Positions 11,322 to 23,193 of a DNA stretch of 32,095 nucleotides are shown piece after piece; position 1 is the stretch's first letter; each line of letters begins with the position of its first letter. Origin of the DNA: Plantago elongata (lineage: Eukaryota; Streptophyta; Magnoliopsida; Lamiales; Plantaginaceae); the NCBI GenBank assembly GCA_036897095.1, contig JAYMSP010001444.1, positions 1-32,095 of the forward strand, in the 5' to 3' direction. The notes under the pieces are model-generated. The model saw only the letters and a list, made by a program, of their open reading frames with translations. It searched no databases and was not told the DNA's origin. A program made the position numbers and the translations under genes.

Positions 11322-12211
11322 GGGGTAATTTTTTTTTTTGGGTACTCTAGAATGAGACACCGTCATTTTAGGTGCTCTAACATGGTATTGTCCAATTAGG
11401 TACTAAACATCAACACCCCTTTCAATTTAGATACTCCAATCAATTTCCATGCAAACTTGACCAATTTATTCGATTTTGACCAGATAAGAAGAAGAAAAAA
11501 TATAATTAATGACACATGTCACCTCTTTATTAATTCTGAAAATTTTCATATGAAAATAATTTAATTTTAATTTTTAAAATGTAAAATTGAATTAAAAATC
11601 ACTAAAAAAATATTTAAAAAATTAAGAAATATTATAAAATAATATAAAAAATTAATAATTATAAAAAACGTAAAATTAATATTTTTCATTTTTTAATATT
11701 TTATAATTACTTTATATAAAGTTTTATATTTCTTTATTAAAAAATTAATGATTAAAAAATTCATCAATTTTTTTATTATGTTTATAATTTTAATATTTTT
11801 GAACATTTCTGATATTTTTATTAGTTTTTCTACATTTTTGTAATTTTTATATATTTTAACAATTTTTTATAGTTATTAGTTTTATGTTATTTTAATTATA
11901 TTGTAATATTTCTTAATTTTTAATTGTTTTACTAATTTTTATTCAATTTAATTTTTTATATAATTAAATTAAATTATTTTTAAATGACATATTCCAGAAT
12001 TAATAGGGAGTTGACACGTGTCATTAACTTTATATTTTCTCTTCTTCTTTTTTGGTCAAAACCGATTAAATTAGTCAGCTTTGCTCGAAAATTGATCAGA
12101 GTACCTAAATTGAAAGGGTGTTGATGTTTAGTATCAAAATTGGACAATACCATTCTAGAATATCTAAAATGACGGTGTCTCATTCAGGAGTACCTAAAAA
12201 GATATTTTCCC
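11322..12211. mobile_element. Fold-back / long-TIR MITE, about 890 bp
   Basis: The left arm from GGGGTAATTTT (11322) is matched inversely by the right arm ending in GATATTTTCCC (12211). Shared blocks include AATGAGACACCGTCATTTTA (11351-11370, inverse at 12164-12183), TGGTATTGTCCAATT, ACTAAACATCAACACCC, and TTTGACCA followed by AGAAGAAGA. The homology continues inward through the AT-rich part (for example AATTAAGAAATATTA in both arms), so each arm is at least about 230 bp and probably about 370 bp. The element is almost one hairpin with a short centre. No transposase is encoded. Long arms suggest a MULE or fold-back MITE; a target-site duplication was not confirmed. The MRHRHFR ORFs on both strands are products of the arms, not genes. 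Confidence 0.82.
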
Positions 12212-13374
12212 TCTTGACTTCAAAATGACACCTCATTTTCTCCCTTCTACTTATATGGCACATCTCTTGTTTGAATTAAATCATCACTTTTAATATACGT
12301 ATATATAGATATAGATAGATGTCTACTAATGAATATTATACATCGGGCCCGGGGAGCTAAACCGAAAAATGAATTCGGAATTTTTTAACAGATGTCATAG
12401 TAAAAAAGTTATTGCATAATCCAATCCTGAAGATGAAGAGGGGTGTTGACTATGAGAGAGTCTGATTTTGTCATATTGTTCCCTGGTGGTAGTGGAAGTA
12501 TCAGTGTTGTATTATAGTATGTACATGATACAATTATTTTGTATTATAATGTGCACATGATATAATTTGTTTTGTATAATTGTTTTTTGAAATGTTATTT
12601 CTAAGTTAAAACTGGCCTTTCACTCTCCCAATTTTATAGTTAGTGGTATGGATTATTTCTATAGTTTGGACAATGTTTGTTCCATTTTTCTTTATAATTG
12701 TTCCGTTGAGAGCATTACTTGTGCACTTGGCTCTATTTAATAAAATTTTGGCCGAGGAAATAGGAACGTCTCTTAGGTACCCTTGGTTAATAGTAAATAT
12801 ACATAGCATAATGTTTCAAAAAGAAAAAAAAGTTTCAATTTTCGACAGTCACATAACTATATTACATCTAAATAGGAGTTTATTTACATACTGATCGTTG
12901 CTGCTATGATAGGTGAGGGATGGAGCTTTGACATGTAAATAGGGAAATTATTAGAATTTTTTATTTTGTGATTAATACAAACGTTTTGAATATTTCAAGA
13001 TTTGATAATCCATGGTGTTATTTTTAATCTTTTCATCTTTTGTACCTTAAGTAAAAGAATTAGATATCAAAATATACTTAAAATAGACTTAGTTGCCCAA
13101 AAAATAGTAAAGTTAACAAATTAAGTACCCATGAGTTTGAGAAATGTAGAGTATTTGTAGTACAATAAAATTGGTGAATTAAAATTCATTTGTTTGCTTC
13201 AAAATGCCACCTCATGTTTTACTTATGTGGCATACTTCTTGTTTCAATTAAACCATCACTTTTATCATATATAGTAGTACTAACCCGTGGCGTTGCAACA
13301 ACATGTTTAACTTTTAATTAAAATTGAAATTAAAAAAAAAAAAATATTGTACTAATTCGTGGCATTATGCACGA
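12212..13374. other. Repeat-derived spacer between the fold-back element and the Helitron remnants
   Basis: Two diverged copies of one segment lie at 12213-12300 and 13195-13280, both with CTTCAAAATG.CACCTCAT, then TATGTGGCA-like and TCTTGTTT.AATTAAA.CATC motifs. A 32-bp-period duplication around GTATTATA lies at 12509-12572. A Helitron 3'-end-like motif (TAACCCGTGGCGTTGCAACA) lies at about 13281, and a second, more degraded one (TAATTCGTGGCATTATGCAC) at about 13353. Both are downstream of the minus-strand helicases, where a 3' end is expected. No gene. Confidence 0.45.
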
Positions 13375-14140
13375 TGTTCGTAGTCGTATATATTGAATTG
13401 TCTTTCTTATCCAGTGTTAAAACCTTGATACCTCTCTTACTTGCGACTCTAGGAAAAATCACATAGAGATTATCATGACTAAAAACAAGCTTTGGGAGAT
13501 ATAGTCCAATCTTACATAACGATTTTCCCGGCTCTTACAAGCAATATCAGTCTGAAATCACAAAAAAAAAAAAAAAGCAATCCACTAAAGGGCTTGTTCG
13601 ATCTCTACCATGATGACCCGGTTACGTCCCTTAGACTGCAATCAAGAGCCTCAAAACAAAACTATTAGTCATGGGCACCTCATTCTAAATTATTAACTTT
13701 GCATTCTTCAAGAGTCATGTAAGATCGTTGTTGGAATTATCCTACTGCACGTAGTAGTTTCACCGACCTGCAATGGGATACTGAAATTATAGTGTGCAGT
13801 ACGACTACCAAAGAAGTAGAGAAGCCATACTACTCGATGCAACTGGAAGAACAATATCACATCTACCATGTAATGCAGTACACAATGTATTCCACAAAGA
13901 CGTATTTTCAGTGCTACCATAACCACAAAGAAAGAATACTCCACCACTACCAGAATTGACTGCATCCACAATAGTATGGAACACATTCAATCATATCACC
14001 AATATCGTAGAGCATCTTTTCAAGTATCAAATTATTCATGCAATTATCTATGACAACATTCTCGGGAATGGACATATATTCAACTTGACTCAAGTTGAAC
14101 CCATTCCTTAAAAGGAATTATTCAATCTCAGCAAGCGAAT
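13375..14140 (-). pseudogene. Helitron PIF1-like helicase remnant, copy 1
   Basis: Translated on the minus strand in shifting frames, the order of motifs matches the helicase part of plant Helitron Rep/Hel proteins. It runs from an LAEIE..LLRNG segment (about 14105-14135), to NTIVDAVN..GGVFFLCGYG (written here with frame breaks; 13905-13985), a decayed Walker A GYGSTENT (13901-13924; the catalytic Lys is Asn), VASSSMASLLL, GSRTAHYNFSIPLQV, FCFEALDCSLRDV and NKPFSG. It then jumps to VGLYLPKLVFSHDNLYVIF and RVASKRGIKVLTL near the C-terminus. The middle helicase motifs are deleted, and several stops and frameshifts are present. A PIF1-type helicase would normally unwind DNA during rolling-circle transposition; this copy cannot be functional. 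Confidence 0.75.
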
Positions 14141-14289
14141 TTTTTTTCAATTGCCACCATCACTTTTAAGATACTTTAGTAAAATTTTAAATTTCTAAAT
14201 GATTATAAATTATACTATAATCATGACTTAAATTCCACTAAAAAAGTACAATACATCTTTGTTTAAATTCCTCATCCAATACTAAAAAA

Positions 14290-15455
14290 TTAGCCCCTTA
14301 TTGATTGTGACTCTCGAATTGCCATGGCTGAAAACTGATTTGGGAGGTAGAGTCCACATGAGCTAACAATTGTTCCTAAATTGCCATCGCGTAACAAACC
14401 AAATTAAGAAATTGTATATGATGAAATCTAATAGGAAAGTTAATATGATCATAAGGTTTAAGTACCATTTGAGTTATGGAAACATTCACACCATCGTTCT
14501 TTCTTATAGTCTTTGCCTCAATAAGATGTTTTGCTATAATAGTGTTTACGAACTCAATATACATCCTCTATGTTGATGATAGCATATTCATTAGAAGAGT
14601 TGATATCTAACTCATGAACTCAGTGGCCTCTCCTGAAAAATATAATATCATATACTCATTAAACAATCTGGACTATTTCATTTTGTGGAGTAAGATTAGC
14701 TCTATCTTGAAGGTAGTGTCCATCACCAACATGGTCCAATAAATTTAGATATGTAAATGTTGCATCAGTTTGAAACATGCTCATCATCATTATTACCATC
14801 AACTTCCCCGTCTCCAACTTTCAACACCCACTAAGCAAACTCCCAAATGCGGGAAACTCTTAATTGTGAGCCGCAAGACTGTCATCGAATAACATAAAGT
14901 CAACATACTTTAAAGAAAATGAATGATATAAATTTTTATAATATAGTTAGAATAAACTAGTGAGAATTATCACCAATTTTGAAAACTACTCGGAGGCGCA
15001 TGTTCTCTGTGAGCTTTAATACACGATATGAACTCTAAAGCAGGTGCGGACTATACCTGCCTACTACATGTTGGTATAATGGGCGATATCGGTCTCAAAT
15101 TCCTACCAAAGACAACAAACGACTTGCTCGACTCTACAGGACCTTTACATCCTTGAGACTGTGATCTAGAGCCTCAACCTAAAATCTATCAGTGATATGA
15201 AGCCTCATTCCAAATGATTAACTTTGTATTATATTGTTCAACAATCTTGTTAGATCTCTCTCATGGTAGTCTCATGATCTCATCAACCTATGTTGGAATA
15301 TTAAATTTAGAATGGGTAGCGCGCTACGCAAAATAAGATACACTATACCACTTGATGCAATCAATACTATGTAAAATAAAACATAATGTATTTCATATAA
15401 ATGTTTTTTGTGCCACTGTAACCATGGAGGAAGAAAACTTCACTGGGTGGTATTA
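14290..15455 (-). pseudogene. Helitron PIF1-like helicase remnant, copy 2
   Basis: Minus strand, many stops and frameshifts, but Helitron helicase motifs appear in the right order. They are a decayed Walker A GYSGTKN (about 15401-15424), KLIIWNEASYH (about 15192-15235; DEAP box with D changed to N), VEALDHSLKDV, RVLKLTENMRL (about 14996-15027), YLQDRANLTPQNEIVQ (about 14669-14716), and the C-terminal HLIEAKTI...ITQMVLKP...FPIRF (14376-14564). A GLYLP segment follows near 14350. It lies upstream of copy 1 in the same orientation and is more complete in the middle. The two are either separate insertions or a duplicated element. Confidence 0.75.
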
Positions 15456-15479
15456 TATCAGTATTTGATTACTATCCAA

Positions 15480-17960
15480 ATTGGGGTAGATTGCACTTCT
15501 AATTGAGCTTCCAAATTGAATAGATCATATATTTACACTTTTTTTTTTGTTCGTTTGAATCAATTCTCAAGTTGGAATTATACTAAATTTAGATTTTTTT
15601 TCTTAAATAGTACTCTTGTTTAACCTTTCATTAGAGTTTACATGTTATGATTATCACTGAGTTGGTTTACTATTCAAAATAAGTTTTCAAGTCAGGCTTA
15701 TCACACTCTTATAGTTGAGTTTACATTTTAAATTAAGGTTTAATGTTCTAATAACGGTCTCAAGTTTAGATTATCTAGCTTATGCACATGATGTCTTTAA
15801 TGTTCAAAGTGAAATTCTAAGTGGAATACACATATATTTAGGTTACATTTTTGAATAGTATGGCTACCCTTCAATATAATTGTTCAAGTTGAAATCATAT
15901 AATTCATATAGTTATTTTGCTCTTCAAATTGAATTTTCAAGTTAGAAGCCAACATAGTGTTTATTATATAACTAAATCTCGACTTTAGTTGAGTTGGACA
16001 CCCTATCATGTTTTTCATGCAACTTTAATTGAGTCGGAATAGTGCTCGTTTTTAATCCACCTACTATTCACAACTCATTTAAAATTTCTCACTTTACCTA
16101 CTATTTCCTTCATCGTTACAAACCTTAAACCAATAATATTAAAAACTCTTACACACGTCACTTCATTCTTACAAACCCCATATAACAACATAATAAATAA
16201 TATAAAAAATTACATAAATAAATCAAAGTTAAGTACATTCATTTGCATGAAATTTAGCATGTTAAAAGTCTTATACCAATCAACCTATAAGTTTTTCATT
16301 GTTAAACTTGTAATTATCTCATTTTTAGAGTTTGTTTACCCTACAAATTTAGTTATCGAGTGGAATTGTCACATTCTTAAAGTTTTCAAGTTTGAATTAT
16401 TTTGTTCATAGCATGTATTTACCGTTCGAATTGAGTTCTAACTTGAAAGTATATCATTCTTGAGGTTTTTTTCCCTTTTAAATGGAATTCTCAAGTTGAA
16501 ATTCCGCCCGTAAACTAAATATTCAAGAAGGATTATCCTTTTCTCATAATTATATAGTTTGCCATCGAACTAAGTTCCTAAGTTTTAATTATCACTTTTC
16601 TAAGTATTTCTTAGTATTTTTCATACAACGTGGTTTACTCAATTATAGAGTTATTTTAACCTTAAAATTGAGTTCCTAAACTCACATTGTAAATCAAAGT
16701 TGAGTACATTCATCTGCATGAAATTCAATATGTTAAAGTCGTATACCAACCAACCTATAAGTTTTTTCATTGTTAAATTTGTAATTGTCTCATTTTTAAG
16801 AGTTTGTTTAGCCTATAAATTTAATTAGTTATCGGGTGGAATTGTCACATTCTTAAAGTTCTCAAGTTTGAATTATTTTGTTAATAGCATATTTATTTAC
16901 CGTTCGAATTGAGTTGAAATTCTCAAATAGGATAATCTTTTTCTTTTTCCTTTTAAATGGAATTCTCAAGTTAAAATTCCTGCCCGTAAACTAAATATTC
17001 CAGTAGGATAATCTTTTTCTTAGAGTTATATAGTTTATCCATCAAACTAAGTTCCTAAGTTTTAATTATCACTATTCCAGTGTTTCTTAGTATTTTTCAT
17101 ACAACGTGTTCATAGCATATATTTACCGTTCGAATTGAGTTGCTAACTTGAAAGTATATCATTCTTGAATTTTTTCCTTTTAAATGGAATTCTCAAGTCG
17201 AAATTCCGTCCGTAACCTAAATATTCAAGTAGGAAAATCTTCTTCTTAGAGTTATATAGTTTACCCATCAAACTAAGTTCCTAAGTCTAATTATCACTTT
17301 TCCAATGTTTCTTAGGCCCTGTTTGTTATATCGCTGGAGTGACCATCTCCCCACTCAAATCGAATATTTTGTACACAAAAAATTCAATTTCGATTGAAAA
17401 AGGCCACTCAAATTCTATACCAATCAGTCCCTAGTATTTTTCATACAACGTGTTCACAACATGTATATACCGTTCGAATTGAGTTCCTAACTTGAAAGTA
17501 AATCATTCTTGGAGTTTTTTTTTTCGTTTTGAATGGAAGTCTCAAGTTGAAATTCCACCCGTAAACTAAATATTCAAGTAGGATAATCTTTTTCTTAGAG
17601 TTATATAGTTTGCCCATCGAACTAAGTTCCTAAGTTTTAATTATCACTTTTCCAGTGTTTCTTAATATTTTTCATACAACGTGGTTTACTTATTTTTAGA
17701 GTTATTTTTAACCTTCAAATTGAGTTCCTAAGTTGACATTGTCTCGTTATTTGAGTTTGTTAATTTACCTTTCAGATTTAGTTCCCTAGTTGAAAAATTA
17801 TGAATTTCCTACTATATTTTTTTCGGATATAGTGTGGTTTACAATTTAAATAGAGTTTTCAAGTTGTAATTACTTTCTTTTCAAATTTTATTTTAGACGT
17901 TTCTCAGAATTTCGTATAATATTAAAAGGCTAAGTTATAACACATCAAACTAATGATCCA
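15480..17960. repeat. Degenerate tandem-repeat block 2 with ~470-bp and ~226-bp higher-order periods
   Basis: Same family as block 1. A 471-bp duplication starts with AAATCAAAGTT at 16220 and again at 16691. The marker ACCGTTCGAATTGAGTT occurs at 16431, 16899, 17125 and 17469. The marker CATACAACGTG occurs at 16622, 17098, 17442 and 17673. After subtracting a 119-bp insertion, the last spacings fit a unit of about 225-231 bp. Smaller GAGTTCCTAAGTT-like units are visible inside. No ORF of interest. Confidence 0.75.
17315..17431. mobile_element. 117-bp MITE inside repeat block 2
   Basis: Left end GGCCCTGTTTGTTATA. Right end, inverted, GGGACTGATTGGTATA. The similarity extends over about 30 bp (both contain GAGTG.CC). 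It is flanked by TA at 17313-17314 and 17432-17433. Sister repeat units have the uninterrupted sequence TTTCTTAGTATTTTTCATAC (for example near 17087), which shows the empty site. The GGCCCTGTTTGT-type end suggests a Tourist/Harbinger-like or mariner-like MITE; the TA duplication favours the latter. Confidence 0.78.
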
Positions 17961-20240
17961 CTTTGTATAAATTACATATTTTACCACTACATTTTTAATA
18001 TTGTATGTTCCTTTGATTAAGAACTTAAATGAATAAATTTACAAAAATAGAACTAATTTTATTTAGTTAAAAATATAAATAAAATCAATTAAAGTCCGGT
18101 GAACATATGATATGCTTCTTCACGGCACGTGGGATTTCTTATGAGTATAATTTGGGCTAGATATTATAGTTTTAGCAATATGATTTGCGCTTGGTATAAT
18201 TTATTACATGTTTAGTGATTGAAACATGTTATTAATTAGATAAGAGGTTTATGCATGTAATAATTATCCCAATAAAATTAGGATGGATATTGAAACTACT
18301 TAGCTAAACGTGAAATTGGAAGGAAATAATTGTATGCATGATTTATTTTTCTGTACAAAATAAGATCATTAAAAAATGAATTGTTTTGGAGAAGAATTTA
18401 TCACATATAATTCTTATCCATATGACATGCTTTTTCTTTGAGACAGTCCACGGATTTTAAATAATCCATGGATAGATACCTATTGCTTATGTATAATTTG
18501 GGCCAAGTGTTTCTACTTCATTTGAGATACTAGTAGTCTTGTACAATATAATTGGTCAATGTTGAGGGTAATCCATAATGGGTGGTTATTCAATTTACAT
18601 GTTGAGGATGAACTTATTGATCATTTGCACCTCTTGGGGACGAAGTTCTAAGTAAAATTTAGCTAAATGACTAAATTTATAATACAAAACGGGCACTCTC
18701 AACAAAAATGCAGGTAGGTATTGTGTATTAGAGTCTATAGACTAATTGATGACTATTTAGTCCATAACTACTAAAGGGGCAAGAGAATAAGAGAATCCAA
18801 CCATGCGTGCGGATAGTTGACTTTTTTAATGGTATAATCCGTGTAAGTTTTACAAACCAATTTATTATTAATAACATTAAAAATCTACACATATTAGCTT
18901 TTTAAAATCACAGGTCACATTTTCTTTCACAAAATTAAAGTAGTGATTTACCTATCATAGCAAAACTACTTTATATTTTATTAAACAAGGTAAAATTGCT
19001 TATAATTACTTAAGATGGTCGATGGGTAAGGTTCGTGGAGAAAAAAGACCAATTTTTACATTTACATATTTTCGTTCATATGCATACATCCATCAACTTT
19101 GCATGGTTCGATTATGAGAGATACGACCTACTATTAGGATTTGCGTACTAAACAGTATCAAAAATCTTATTTATTTTGGGAACGGTTAAAAGAATTAATT
19201 ATGCAATTACGAAAATAAATCTTAATTAACATTTGGCAAAACGGAAAATTAGCGAGTAATTAATTTATTTCTAATTATACGTGGACGTGTGCCTGCCATG
19301 TGATGACCGTGAGTGGCATGAGCATACCAGAACTCCACCACTTCATAACGCATTTTCTTCGAACTCTAATTCTTTTGTATAAACTAATTCGTTCTAATTC
19401 ACTCACAAATTTATCACAATTCTACTCGTAATTCGTTTACTGCAATACATAATGATCATCCACCTACTTTTCTACGTTCCAGATACAATTTCAACCTCGT
19501 GTAAGACTTTATTCTCTTCAATTGGAATTTATAAAACTAAACTGAACTGAACTGAAATGAATTAAATTAAAACTGAAATTATATATATAAAATATAATAA
19601 AATAGAATTAAATTAAACTAAAGTAATTTAAGTGGACGGTAACATTCTATATCTTAATTATTGTGTATTTAATAACATCCTAGTATCGTACAGTAAAAGA
19701 CCTAATATGATCTTATATAGGTCTATACAATTCCGTGGTACTATCCAGTATCTAGTATACAAATGAAAAAAAATTCATGCAATACTTTATTCCTAGTGAA
19801 AGTAAGTGAAAATTACGTGGCAAGTAAAACTATTGCTACGTGGAATTAATTCAATCCACGTGTCAACATGAACATTAACTCATGGCAATCTACGGTTCTA
19901 CAAACAAGGAAAAAATAACAAAAAAAATACTTTGCCAAAGGATACATACCCAATCTTTGCCTTTTAATAATGGAATGAATGATCCGAAACAGAAAAAGAA
20001 ATTACAAAAGGAAAGTAAATATTTCGAAGTGATTGTCTAGTGTCCATTAATGTCGAAAAGGCAAAAGATTTCCTTTGTACCCTGCAACAGCATAACTACA
20101 TATGGCCAATGCTGGTCTACAGTTTCTTACATACCTTTGAGAGCTACACAAAACCACATTGTCTTATATTTTTAAACCTAATCTTGCCAGACTTTTGCTT
20201 AATCTCTTGTCATAAACTCCTTGTGTCCTACACCTTCCCA
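17961..20240. other. Intergenic and upstream region of the NPF gene
   Basis: No recognised gene. AT-rich spacer with scattered direct similarity (for example ATAATTTGGGC at about 18147 and 18492). The ORF at 20040-20324 is the reading frame of NPF exon 1 extended upstream and into intron 1, not a separate gene. Confidence 0.45.
19815..19864 (+). promoter_or_regulatory. Cluster of three ACGTG cores upstream of the NPF gene
   Basis: ACGTGGC at 19815, ACGTGG at 19838 and CCACGTGTC at 19856-19864, about 380-425 bp before the NPF start. ACGTG(T/G)C is the core of G-box/ABRE elements bound by bZIP or bHLH factors. The last two also form a 7-bp inverted repeat. Function is inferred from motif only. 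Confidence 0.35.
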
Positions 20241-22783
20241 ATGATGCTCAACAAACCATGTATTCTCCTCATTGGTACGTTCCGTCTCTTCGTAACGTTT
20301 CGTTATGTTAATATTATGATTTGATTTTTCGGTTCCGGTTATGATTAAAAGAATTTTGTAATTGTGCAGTGATAGCGGGAATGGAAAGATTTGCGTTCAA
20401 AGGGGTGGCGTCGAATTTGGTGACGTATTTAACCGATGTCATGGACATGAACAACTCGTCCGCGGCTAAGTTTGTCAACAGCTGGGTCGGGTTTACGTCG
20501 ATGTTGCCGTTGTTGGTGGCGGTGCTGGCGGACTCTTATTGGGACCGGTACTCGACTATTTTGGCGTCCTGCGTTCTCTACGCCGCGGTGAGTTTGTGGT
20601 TTTAATGTACATTGTTTAGGTCGAGAATGTTTATGGATCGGGTCTATTAAAAAGTTGTAGAGAAAGTTGTAGAGTGAATATCGAGTCTATCAGAGAGTTA
20701 GGTACGTGTTTGTTGTGTTTTTACTGTACATGCATTTTTATCGTGATGAGTGGGATGTTGAAACGCACTTTCGAAAAAATTGTTGCGGGATTTGTGGATT
20801 TGGTCTAGAATCATGTTTAGTGCATTTGGTAGTACAATCGTTTGTGTGCACTAGGTACAACTTTTTTTACCTGCTAAATTGGGGTAAAAATGGTGGTGGA
20901 GAATATGGAGATTATAGATGGTGTTTCATGTTCTTTTGGTTGTGATCATGATGTTTTTTAGTGGGTTTTTAGTGGGAATCTACGTGAAAATCATTAATTG
21001 TGTTTAAATTCCGTGTAACCTTTGTTGTTCTCTCTTTTCTTTAAGAAAAACAATTCTTGATTTCTTCTACTTAGGCTGTGTTCTCCTTAGTTAGTGGACT
21101 GAAGTAATTTTACACCCCATTAATTAAACATCCATGATTCAATTAGTGGTGTATAATATCATTGAATGATGGAAATATTTATGTTTGTTTGATAACCGAT
21201 TAAAAAGTGGTATGTAAATAAAGATTTTAACTATATTGCATTTTTCTTAATTAGTGGTATGTGTGATTTCCCTTTTGATTAGTGACTGATTTTCAGTTCC
21301 AAGAAAGAAAATATGCCTGTAAGTCTGTAACTTACTCATGTGACTATTCAAGTAACAAATTCGTGTTAATTTTAGGGGCTTCTGGCATTAACAACAACCG
21401 GATTGAGATTGCGATGGCAATGGTTACCAACAAGCAAACTAAGTCCAGTCACATCTTTGTCCTGCTCCTTATACATGATTTCGCTAGGCCAAGGTGGTTA
21501 CAACCCGTCTCTACAAGCATTTGGAGCTGATCAGCTCGAAGATGAAGATGAGTTGCCCATTACTAACTCGGCTGACAAGACCTCAGCCAAAAAGAGCCTA
21601 TTTTTCCAATGGTGGTACTTTGGTGTTTGTTGTGGTAGCCTACTGGGTGTTTCCGTCATGTCGTATATCCAAGACGAATTTGGCTGGGGAATAGGATTTG
21701 CTATTCCTGCTCTAACAATGGTAGCGTCCATCGTCATGTTTTTATCTGGCAATCGGTGCTATATGCGTAAGAAGGGCAAGAATGCTGAATCCAAGTCTTT
21801 TGAGGACATTTTACATTCTATCAGGTCCAGTCTGTCGAAGATTTTCTGTTGGAAGAATACATCTAGTCAAGAATACACCAATGTCGAGCTAGAGTAAGTC
21901 TACTATTCCCCATTCGAGCAATAGTTTATTAGTTTGATTCATATACAAATTCTAACCTTTTTCTTTTGGCAGGCTTCAAGAAAAGAAGGCCCTGTGCAAT
22001 GAAAACACAAATCAGGACAATCTGAATCAGGAAAATTGCATGACTCCTCTGCAATCAATGAAAATGGTGCTCCATCTACTACCCGTGTGGGTGATGCTAC
22101 TAATGTTTGCGGTAATTTTTCAACAACCAGCGACGTTTTTCACTAAACAAGGCATGACAATGAAGAGAAACATAGGAAACTCATTCAAGATCCCTCCTGC
22201 TGCACTTCAGAGTGCGATTACCGTTTCCATAATACTCCTGATGCCTTGGTACGACACTTTTTTCATCCCTTTAGTTCGCATCTTCACACATAACGAAAAG
22301 GGAATTACCGTGATGCAGAGAATGGGGATCGGGATGGTTCTTTCTGTTATAGCAATGGTAATTGCTGCTCTAACCGAAATGAGAAGGCTTGAAATTGGGA
22401 GGTGTTTGGAAGTGAAGCCCGGGGAGGTACCTTTTAGCATATTTTGGCTACTTCCGCAGTACATACTTCTGGGTATCTCTGATATATTCACGGTCGTCGG
22501 GATGCAAGAGTTCTTCTACTCTGAAGTACCTGTGAAAATGAGAACTATGGGAATCGCTCTTTACACTAGTGTTTTCGGGGTAGGAAGTTTCTTGAGTGCG
22601 ATTTTGATATCCGTGATCGAGTACTTGACGAGTTCTGGAGGGAGACAAGATAGCTGGTTCTCGGACGACATGACAAAAGCTAGACTTGATAACTACTATT
22701 GGTTCCTTGCATTTTCTAGTGCAGTGAGTTTCATAGCTTTTGTCATATTCTGTAAATTCTTCAGGGAAAAGACAAGAAATTAA
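20241..22783 (+). CDS. NRT1/PTR family (NPF5-type) transporter, 526 aa, four exons
   Basis: Exons 20241-20274, 20370-20587, 21376-21893 and 21973-22783. All introns are GT..AG and join in frame to 1581 nt. The protein is a POT/PTR membrane carrier with about 12 helices and a central hydrophilic loop (about 200-280). It starts [20 protein letters not shown], then has [14 protein letters not shown] (124-137), FFQWWYFG (160-167), [10 protein letters not shown] (308-317) and a C-terminal block with [16 protein letters not shown] and [11 protein letters not shown]. From memory, the NKPCILL..VIAG.ERFAFKG start and these blocks resemble Arabidopsis NPF5.8/NPF5.9, which have been described as nicotianamine transporters; substrate here is unproven. 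The first Glu of the usual ExxE[R/K] motif is Ala14. Start: the in-frame ATG at 20109 would add 44 residues that do not look like the family, so 20241 (or 20244) is preferred. A truncated copy lies at 27839-28228. Confidence 0.9.
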
Positions 22784-23193
22784 ATTCTGATACAAATTGT
22801 AAATAGGTTTGATTGGTTTGGTTGGTGGTTATGCTTTTTCAATTCTAACAGTGGATACTAATGTTTAAGTAAAAGTTTATAGGAGCCAGGAGAGTATGGA
22901 GAAATTGGATTAGGACTATACTGTATTACTGTTTGCACACAGGATCTATCAAAGTTTTGACTTGTGTTTTAGTAATGTTTGTCTGAACAGAAGTTCTTTA
23001 TTCTTCAATTTAAGTCTTCTTTAATAAAGGATATTTTATATCAATACAACTTCAATTGAATTATATGTCCTGCTAAATTGTGGATAGAATTCACACAAAA
23101 TTAGAGTGTATGCTATGCTATATGTGATCTTGAGGTATCATGTAGCCTCTTTATTAAATATTTTATGAAGAAATAGAAACATTAAGTATATAG

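Noticed and set aside
11980-12183. Minus-strand ORF MRHRHFR... and its plus-strand counterpart near 11350
   Set aside because: They are the two arms of the fold-back element read in opposite directions, not a duplicated gene.
20109-20240. NPF N-terminal extension from the upstream in-frame ATG
   Set aside because: The 44 extra residues are hydrophobic and unlike the family, while [10 protein letters not shown] at 20241 fits the expected N-terminus.
20706-20945. 79-codon ORF as a separate gene
   Set aside because: Lies wholly inside intron 2 of the NPF gene and has no recognisable similarity.
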